DNA from: Multifurca ochricompacta
Taxonomy: Eukaryota; Basidiomycota; Agaricomycetes; Russulales; Russulaceae
Reading direction: 5' to 3'
NCBI GenBank assembly: GCA_022496185.1
Contig: WTXG01000336.1
Location: 1 to 34,829, forward strand
Length of the DNA stretch: 34,829 nucleotides
In this document: in pieces, positions 28,326 through 34,829 of the stretch
Numbering within the stretch: position 1 is the stretch's first letter
Layout of the letters: every line of letters begins with the position of its first letter
Made by a program: the position numbers and the translations under genes
Notes under the pieces: model-generated
The model's input: only the letters and a program-made list of their open reading frames with translations
Databases searched by the model: none
What the model was told of the DNA's origin: nothing

Positions 28326-29224
28326 CATGCTTAACTGATATGTTTTCTCTTGATCAGTCCACACTCTTCAAAGCTCACAAAGCTTCAAGACTTCTCTCCA
28401 ATCAGTCTTCACAGTGAGCTTTGAATCTTTTCTTCTTTTGCCCTTAACTGTCCACAAGGTGGTGCACTTTATGTGCCCACCTTGATCTGTCTGGCTAGTC
28501 CCTCAGGGGATTCTTGCAAGAGGTGATGAGGGACCCTAAGCGGGTGAAACACCTTGAGTTCCTCATGTGCGCTCTAAGTAAATAGTATTCTTAGTTGTAG
28601 CTGGGTTTTCGTCCCATCCATAGTCTTAGTAGGCCCCTTGCCCAGAAGGCTTGGAGCTATAGGTTCAGTCAATGCTTGGCTCGATCCGTAAGCCAGGTTT
28701 AGCGACCTGCTGGTAGAGTTTAGGGTCTAGAACAAGGCATGGGTAGTCACTCCCATGACGCTTGGGCTCGATACAAGTAGGCTTGAACTACTATAGTATT
28801 TACACAGTAGCTAGAGGTTTTGTCTCTGGGCAGAAGTACCCGCTGCTGTTGGGGGTCGCCCCAACCAGAGGAAACCTAATAGTCTACTATAGTCATGGCC
28901 CCAATCATCTAGGGCTTAATCATGGACTCCACCACCAGCACTAGAGGAAGGGCTCTATACCCTTTGTCTCTAGTGGAACTTGCGGTTGGCTCCTCCATGA
29001 CATGACTCCCCATCTATTTACACAAGTCCCCCTGATGTGGGCTTAGGACTTGTTGTAGATGGCGCTAGACAGTCTACTATACTACTTAGAAGTCACATCA
29101 GAGGCAGGACTTTTTAAGTTCTGAAGCATAGCGCCACAGAATGGACGGGCCCTCTTAAATGAGACCTGGACAACTGGTTCTAACTGCTCCTTGGAACCAG
29201 GATCAACCTTTAAAATCATCTCAA
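28326..29224 (+). other. Long leader of the Copia element, no ORF recognised
   Basis: About 900 bp lie between primer site and gag. Only short frames without domains are seen. Words such as gggtgaaacaccttgag and a GC-rich middle are present, but no function can be given. Long structured leaders are usual for packaging of Copia RNA. Confidence 0.5.
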
Positions 29225-30116
29225 ATGTCTTCCATCGTCTTCCCCCCACCTTCAAGTTTGACAAACTTGATGGCTCCAACTGGCAGCAGTGGTCGGTGTC
29301 CTTCACTGCCCTGCTGAGGAAATGGATGAAGAGGCACATCACGCATGATGCCCCTGAATTCCTAATCTCCCAAGCCAGAGGATGGAGAAAAGGATGACGA
29401 ATATGCCAAGCGCTTTGCACTTTGGTCGAGCCAATGTGTGGAGTGGAATAGGAGGAAGTCCTCATGGGAGTTCTGGTGATGGTCACATCACCAGAAACAT
29501 ACTCCCAAATTGCCTCTGACAGAACTTACCCTTCTGTCAATGCCAAGTATGAGCATTTGGAATCGCTCTATGGCTCAGTAGGTAGCATGGCCACCTACAA
29601 CTTGTGGTGTTCTGTGTCCTCCTTCGCTTGGAGGAGGGCAAGCAATTCAGACCCCAGTTGCAGCGTGTGTTGGATGTGAGGACACTCTCAAGAAAATGGG
29701 ATGGAGATCTCTGATCTCCAGATGAGCTTTATTTGCTCCAATCCCTACCTCCATCCTACTCGCCATTGCTGGCTCAATCCTGGTGTCAGGTCCTCCTGAC
29801 CGCCTTTCCCCTCAGGACCTTGTACAAAGGTTCCTAAATGAGGAAAGCCGACTAGCGGCCCGCAGGAAGTGGTGTTGGGGCTGCCCTTAACAAGGCAGCC
29901 CATGTCAACAAAAACAAAAAAAAAGTAACTTTCACGCCACAACCTGCAGGTGCATCATCGTCCAATGATGTCACCTGCTTCTATTGCCAGAAGCCGGGCC
30001 ACAAGGCTAATGAATGTCGGCAAAGGAAACAGGACAGAGCCAATGCTGATGCAGGCAAAAAGGGCAACAAGAGGAAGGGGCAAGGCCCCAGTGTACAAAT
30101 AACTCCACACAAGTAG
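29225..30116 (+). pseudogene. gag: Copia gag remnant
   Basis: A likely start ATG at 29225 (ATGTCTTCCATCG) is followed, after a one-base frame change in a C run, by FKFDKLDGSNWQQWSVSFTA, typical of the Copia Gag N-terminus. Further pieces lie in other frames (SPETYSQIASDRTYPSVNAK near 29490). The zinc knuckle CFYCQKPGHKANEC sits at about 29974-30015. Several frameshifts and stops make it non-functional. The 7128-7633 fragment resembles its 3' part. Confidence 0.85.
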
Positions 30117-31560
30117 CTACATAGTTAATGGTAGTGGCAGAATACAGGAGGTGCATGAGACACCTCATTTCACTTTATATGATGACCAACATACACAAGA
30201 AGTCGATGATGGCAGCAATCCTTGGATGATGGACAGCGGAGCCACCACTCACTTTACACCATACTTAGATGATTTCTCTGAGTATTTCCCACACAAGGGA
30301 CATCAGGTGACAATTGGTGATGGATCCATAGTCCAAGTCGAAGGAACAGGCAAAGTCATACTCAAAACTCAATAATTATGAGTTAGAGTTAAATAATGTT
30401 TTACATGCCTGGCAGTGAAAGAATACTGTCACAAGCTGCATCACAGACAAAGGTGGCTCAGTGGAATTCTCCATCTGAGGTCAAAATAAAGTACAATAAT
30501 GCAATTATAGCGGAAGGTGTCAAGGCTATGGGACTCTATTGGGTCTTTGGGAAAACTATGCAGAATCTAAATACTGCTTCCCACAAATCTGCATCAACTA
30601 GCCTTGATACCTGGCATTTGCGCATGGGTCATATGTCAAAAGAGGCCCTCAAAAGACATGCTCCTAAGGCTGTAAAAGGCCTTAGCATAGATAATAGCCA
30701 AGTGGAAGACAAGCCGTGTTATGGCTGTGAAATGGGAAAATCACACGTCTTCCATTCCCTCCCTCTCAAAAGAGAGCTTCAGCACCCTTGGAAGTCATTC
30801 ATAGTGACCTAGTTGGTCCTTTGCAATGTACTTCAATTCAAGGGAACCTATACTTCGCCACTTTCATAGACGACTTTAGCAGGACAGCTCTTGTTGCTAT
30901 GAAAGTAAAAGTGATTTACATGGTCTTCAGTAATATTAAGGCATTCTTGGAAAATAAAACAGACAAGAAAATAAAGACCTTACACACTGACCGAGGTGGC
31001 GAATGTCAATAGGGAGCTGAAGTCAATACTTGAAGGCTGGCATAGAGCATAAATTGACAATGCCATACTCCCCACAACAGAACGGAAGGGCTGAAAGGTT
31101 CAACAGAACCATTATGGAAAAGGCTACCAGTATGCTGCATCATGCTGGTCTTTCCCTTGGTTTCTGGGAATGTGCAGTGCGAACAGCCTGTCACATATAC
31201 AATAGAACGCCAATCCGCTCTAATAAGTGGAGGACACCGCTTGAGCTTCTGGATGGGGACATTCCAGATGTCTCTACTTTAAAATATTTGGCTGCTTAGC
31301 CTATTATACTGTCCCAGAGGACAAAAGACGTAAACTGGATCACAAAGCCAGGGAAACAGTCTTTGTTGGGTATGCACCCCACTCAAAAGGATATCTTCTT
31401 TGGGATATGCATACTCGATCCTTCATATTGTCAAGAGATGTGACATTTGATGAAGGGTCCTTCCCATCCAACCTTGCCAAGGACAGCAAGGGAAAGCAAA
31501 AGGAAAAAGTTACGCCTTTTGTCTTAGAAGTTGAGAGGCCTGTCCAGCCTCAACAGCAAT
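30117..31560 (+). pseudogene. pol: Copia protease and integrase remnant
   Basis: Protease: WMMDSGATTHFTPYLDDFSE with DSG at 30232-30240. The integrase HHCC finger (WHLRMGHM...CYGCEMGK) lies at about 30610-30740. Catalytic D,D,E motifs are HSDLVGP (~30795), LHTDRGGE (~30985) and NGRAERFNRT (~31080). Stops TAA (~30373), TAG (~31009) and TGA (~31031), with frame changes between, disable it. Confidence 0.88.
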
Positions 31561-33539
31561 AGCCACAGTTCCTCAGGCTCCTGGAGACAAGGATGCTGAG
31601 GTTGAGGAACAGGAGGTAGTGGAACCTCCTCAAGTAAATCCTGAGCCTACCACACCCGATAATGAACTTGACACACATGATCAAACTATCTATCAGACAC
31701 CTCCATCACAATTCTGGAACCATCAGAACTCCCCAGAGAACCCGTGCCAAAAGACAATCTAAAAAGAATGTTGGCAAAATTTCCCAACCAGTATTTACTA
31801 GGGAAAGTCCATGCTCTCAGCAATGTGACAGGGCTGTGCAGGAAGATTTAGATCTTGATACTGCCCATCCCAAACGTTTGCGTCACATGAATCCTCGATT
31901 ATATAATGAGGATAATGCTGAGTTCGTGCAGGGTTCTTCCAGACTTGGACATATGGAGCTGCTAAATGCTGCAGGTGTCTCTTATAGAGACCCCTGACTT
32001 TTCAGGAGGCAATGCAGTCTGACAATGCCAGTGAATGGCTTGAGGCATGTAAATATGAAATTGATGCCTTAGATAATCTTGATGTGTGGCACCTTGAGGA
32101 TCTTCCAAAAGGAAGAAAGGCTGTCAAATCAAAATGGGTTTTTAAGCTGAAACCAGATGGATGGTTTCATGCTAGGCTCATGGCAAAAGGGTTCACCCAA
32201 GTGGAAGGAGTGGACTTTGACGAAACTTTTCCCCAGTCGCCAGATTTGATCACTTAGACTATTACTAGTGCTAGCTACGCTAGAGGATTGGGAAATCCAC
32301 CAAATGGATGTCAAATCAGCATTCCTTCATGGCGATCTGGATGAGGAAATATATGGAGCAACCAGGTTTCATCGTTGCTGGTCAAGAGTCCAAAGTTTGT
32401 AGGCTACAAAAAGCATTATATGGCCTCAAACAAGCATCCCGAGCATGGAATCTACAATTCCATGCAGTTCTTAATGAACTGGGCTTTACTCGGATGTACT
32501 CTGATGCAGGAGTATATGTGTTTCATCAAAAGGAGGGGGATGATTCACTCTATGTCATTCTTTATGTAGATGACATCACTATACTTGGATCTTCCAATAA
32601 AAAGATAACGTGGCTGAAGTCATCTCTATCTAATCAATATGAATGACTGACTTGGGAGAAATCCAGTCTACCTTGGAGTTAATATCACCAGGGACCGTCC
32701 TAATAAGACACTGGAATTGACCAAGCAGCCTACGTTTTATCTATTATTGAGAAGTTTGGGATGAGGGATTCCAACCAAGTATATACTCCTCTTCCCTCTG
32801 GCGCTGATGTACATCTGGTCAAGTTTGATGGCCAGGCATCTACTTCTGAAATAAAGAAGTACCAACAGTTGATGGGGTCTCTGCTATGGGTGCAGATTGG
32901 AAGCAGACCCGATATCAGTTTTGCTGTGGCACGCCTTAGTCAATATGCTTCCAACCCCTCTCAAGATCATATGCAACTTGCAAAATATGTCCTAAAATAT
33001 CTAATAGTACAAAGACTGCAAGTTGCGTATTCTGGAGGGAATGGGGAGAGTGGCCTTCATGGCTTTGCAGATTCCTCATGGGGAGATCAAGAGGACTGCC
33101 ACTCTACCTCAGGCTATGTGTTTTTCTTAGCAAATGGTGCCGTTTCATGGTGTTCCAGAAAGCAGAAAACTGTAGCACAGTCCACCACTGAGCCGAGTAT
33201 ATGAGCCTCTGTGAGGCTGCAAATCAGGCAGCGTGGTATAGGACTTTTATGGAGGAATTAGGGTATGAGGTATCCTCCCCTATACTACTCCACTGTGATA
33301 ATAAGGGTGCCGTGATTTGGCATTAAACCCGGTCACAGGAAGGCGGTCAAAGCATATACCCATCAAGTACCATGCCATTAGGGGATACATTGAGTCACAC
33401 ATAATTGAGTTGGTGCACCCCCACAGGTGAGATGCTGGCAGATGGCTTCACTAAGTCTCTACCAAGAGCATCGTTTGAAACCATGGTCAATGGACTTGGA
33501 CTTATGCTGAATGAGAGAGCTGGAATCTGGAGACTTTGA
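31561..33539 (+). pseudogene. pol: Copia reverse transcriptase and RNase H remnant
   Basis: The RT starts at about 32010 (SDNASEWLEACKYEIDAL, WVFKLKPDG) and has the catalytic YVDD at 32563-32574 (YVDDITILGS). RNase H follows (SRPDISFAVARLSQYASNP, GFADSSWGDQ, CSRKQKTVAQSTTEP) and ends near a TGA at 33537-33539. Frameshifts at about 31985, 32257, 32300, 32645, 32755 and 33200 break it. The linker before RT (31561-31990) is poorly conserved, as is usual. Confidence 0.88.
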
Positions 33540-33778
33540 ATACCAGTTTCACTTTCCCACCATGAGCAAAGTTCTCAACTTTGAGAGTGATGCAAGAGGT
33601 GTGTATGGTTTCAGTTTGCATAAGCAAATCACCGCTATATGCTCTGAACACCATGTCTCTCGCGCACTCAAGAATTAGAGAAGTTGGATCTCTGGCTGGC
33701 GATATGCTGTTCAATTGTGATGGCAGTGTGCTCATCCAACTTTTTCCATCCATGACCAGATGCCTTCAGCAGGAGGGA
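33540..33778 (+). other. Copia 3' untranslated stretch with polypurine tract
   Basis: No ORF belonging to the element is seen. The tract AGGAGGGA at 33771-33778 directly precedes TGTTGAAC, the start of the 3' LTR. Confidence 0.6.
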
Positions 33779-34269
33779 TGTTGAACACAGAAGATGTTCA
33801 GTGATGCTTCAGGCATCAGGTGATTAGATTAGCTACTTGTAGATTAGATTAGATACCGGAGTCTCGGACTTTTACATTATCATTATTACTTTCTTTCTCA
33901 CATTCCGCAGTAGCTGACTGATGTACCATATAACATGTGATTTCTGTAGTGGCCAATGCCTTTGCCTCATTACTTTTGTACGGCACTTGTGGACTTATTC
34001 CCAGTGCGCACAGACCATCCCTTGGGGTATATAAGGGTGTCTGTTTCATTCTCTACACTTCAGTTTTCTTCACCTCTGAAGTGTAAGTCCCATCTACTCT
34101 ACTTACTACCTTACCTTTGACTAACCGTCTCTTGTAGATAACTTGTCTTTCTAGGTGTGTAGTATAGTGTATAGAGTTTTCTTCACCTCTGAAGTATAAC
34201 TTGTCTTTCTAGCATTCTAGCTAACACTTACAGTCAGTATGCTGTCTGCGCTGCTCTGCCTGTTCGACA
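33779..34269 (+). mobile_element. 3' LTR of the Copia element (491 bp)
   Basis: Tips TGTTGAAC and GTTCGACA form an inverted pair with one mismatch. A TATATAA box lies at about 34028-34034, and the hairpin acttcag...ctgaagt follows. The first 136 bp are absent from the 5' LTR, which shows that the 5' LTR is truncated. To the right is plus-strand gypsy sequence (gcgct at 34270-34274 would be the TSD). Confidence 0.85.
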
Positions 34270-34673
34270 GCGCTCTCTACTTCCTGGAAGAACACTTGGC
34301 AAAGGGATATATACGACCTTCTAACTCACCTTATGCCTCGCCCTTCTTTTATTAAAAAGAAGACAGAAAGTTGCAACTGGTACAGGACTACAGACAGATT
34401 AATGAACTTATGGTGAAAAACAACTACCCACTCCCTCTGATCTCGGAAATTGTTGATAAATGCACAACAAGCCATATTTTCAAAAATGATGTCCGTTGGG
34501 GTTATAACAATATCCATATTCGGAAGGTGACCAGCCCAAAGCCACCTTTAAGACAATCAAGGACTTTTCAAACCAATTGTCATTTCTTTGCTTAACGAAC
34601 TCACCCGCAACCTTCCATATCAATGATGAATCATATTTTCCAAGACCTGATCCTCAGAAGAGGTAGTCATATA
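34270..34673 (+). pseudogene. Ty3/Gypsy RT fragment (plus strand)
   Basis: The start of a reverse transcriptase like that of copies A and [50 protein letters not shown], then MMNHIFQDLIL in another frame. Frameshifts and a stop (FYTAA near 34350) show decay. The upstream part was displaced by the Copia insertion and the downstream part by the terminal repeat at 34674. The YMDD motif would come next but is lost. Confidence 0.85.
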
Positions 34674-34829
34674 CAGTGCCTCACAAAACTGAGTCAATGT
34701 TTTGCACTTTTGCACTGTTGTTGAATATCACATCAGCCAAAAAAATATAAACAAGTCTTGGTAGACCATAACAGGTACAAAAAGGGTTATGTAATGCAAC
34801 AATAATTATGTAATTCCGATCAAAACCTG
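34674..34829. mobile_element. Possible Tc1/mariner end inserted at TA (partial)
   Basis: The gypsy frame reads ...GTAGTCATA TA and then switches to CAGTGCCTCACAAAACTGAG. A CAGTGCC start next to TA is typical of Tc1/mariner terminal inverted repeats. The next 130 bp are AT-rich with no transposase yet, and the window ends before the other end. Confidence 0.5.

Larger units (their letters stand above)
27962..34269 (+). mobile_element. Degenerate Ty1/Copia retrotransposon
   Basis: Order: truncated 5' LTR, primer site, long leader, gag with CCHC knuckle, protease, integrase, RT, RNase H, polypurine tract, 3' LTR. The integrase-before-RT order defines Copia. Many frameshifts and stops (TAG, TAA and TGA) show long decay. 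A related slice lies at 7128-7633. Confidence 0.92.

Overview
The window comes from a filamentous fungus, most likely a basidiomycete (Agaricomycetes). A protein-coding gene split by many short GT...AG introns sits beside a thick, nested pile of LTR retrotransposons of chromovirus (Ty3/Gypsy with chromodomain) and Ty1/Copia type.

Region 1-7129 is the host-like part. The first 129 bases hold the start of a leftward gene that leaves the window. A ~3.95 kb stretch without a convincing gene follows, rich in CT tracts, a CA microsatellite and TATA-like patches. Positions 6741-4083 (minus strand) hold a complete ten-exon DHHC palmitoyltransferase gene that splices into 485 codons. A short divergent ORF (6950-7129) ends exactly where retrotransposon sequence begins.

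Region 7130-12484 is a graveyard of fragments: an internal Copia gag/protease piece, LTRs nested in LTRs with clear 5-bp target-site duplications (TSDs), an ORF just upstream of a polypurine tract, a 56/61-bp tandem array, and a tRNA-like (SINE-head-like) unit.

Region 12485-27961 holds two copies of one chromovirus family, both on the minus strand. Copy B (13562-21055) is complete, with 587-bp LTRs and TSD TCGTG, and sits inside copy A (12485-13072 plus 13073-13561 plus 21056-27961). Order of parts: 5' LTR, gag, -1 frameshift, protease-RT-RNaseH-integrase-chromodomain, then a third ORF (ORF3) of about 400 codons, polypurine tract, 3' LTR. Comparing A with B shows that ORF3 is one reading frame: coiled-coil middle, three or four CCHC zinc knuckles at the C-terminus. 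It is broken in each copy only by TGA stops. The two LTRs of copy B differ only at CpG sites, so decay is by CpG to TpG/CpA change.

Region 27962-34269 is a decayed Copia element (plus strand) whose 5' LTR is cut by the gypsy LTR next to it. It sits in a plus-strand gypsy RT fragment (34270-34673), which in turn is cut at a TA by what looks like a Tc1/mariner terminal repeat running off the window.

Of the host genes only the DHHC enzyme is clear. The most interesting items are ORF3, the CpG-only divergence and the intron-like duplications in the LTR leaders. No database search was possible, so novelty is not established.
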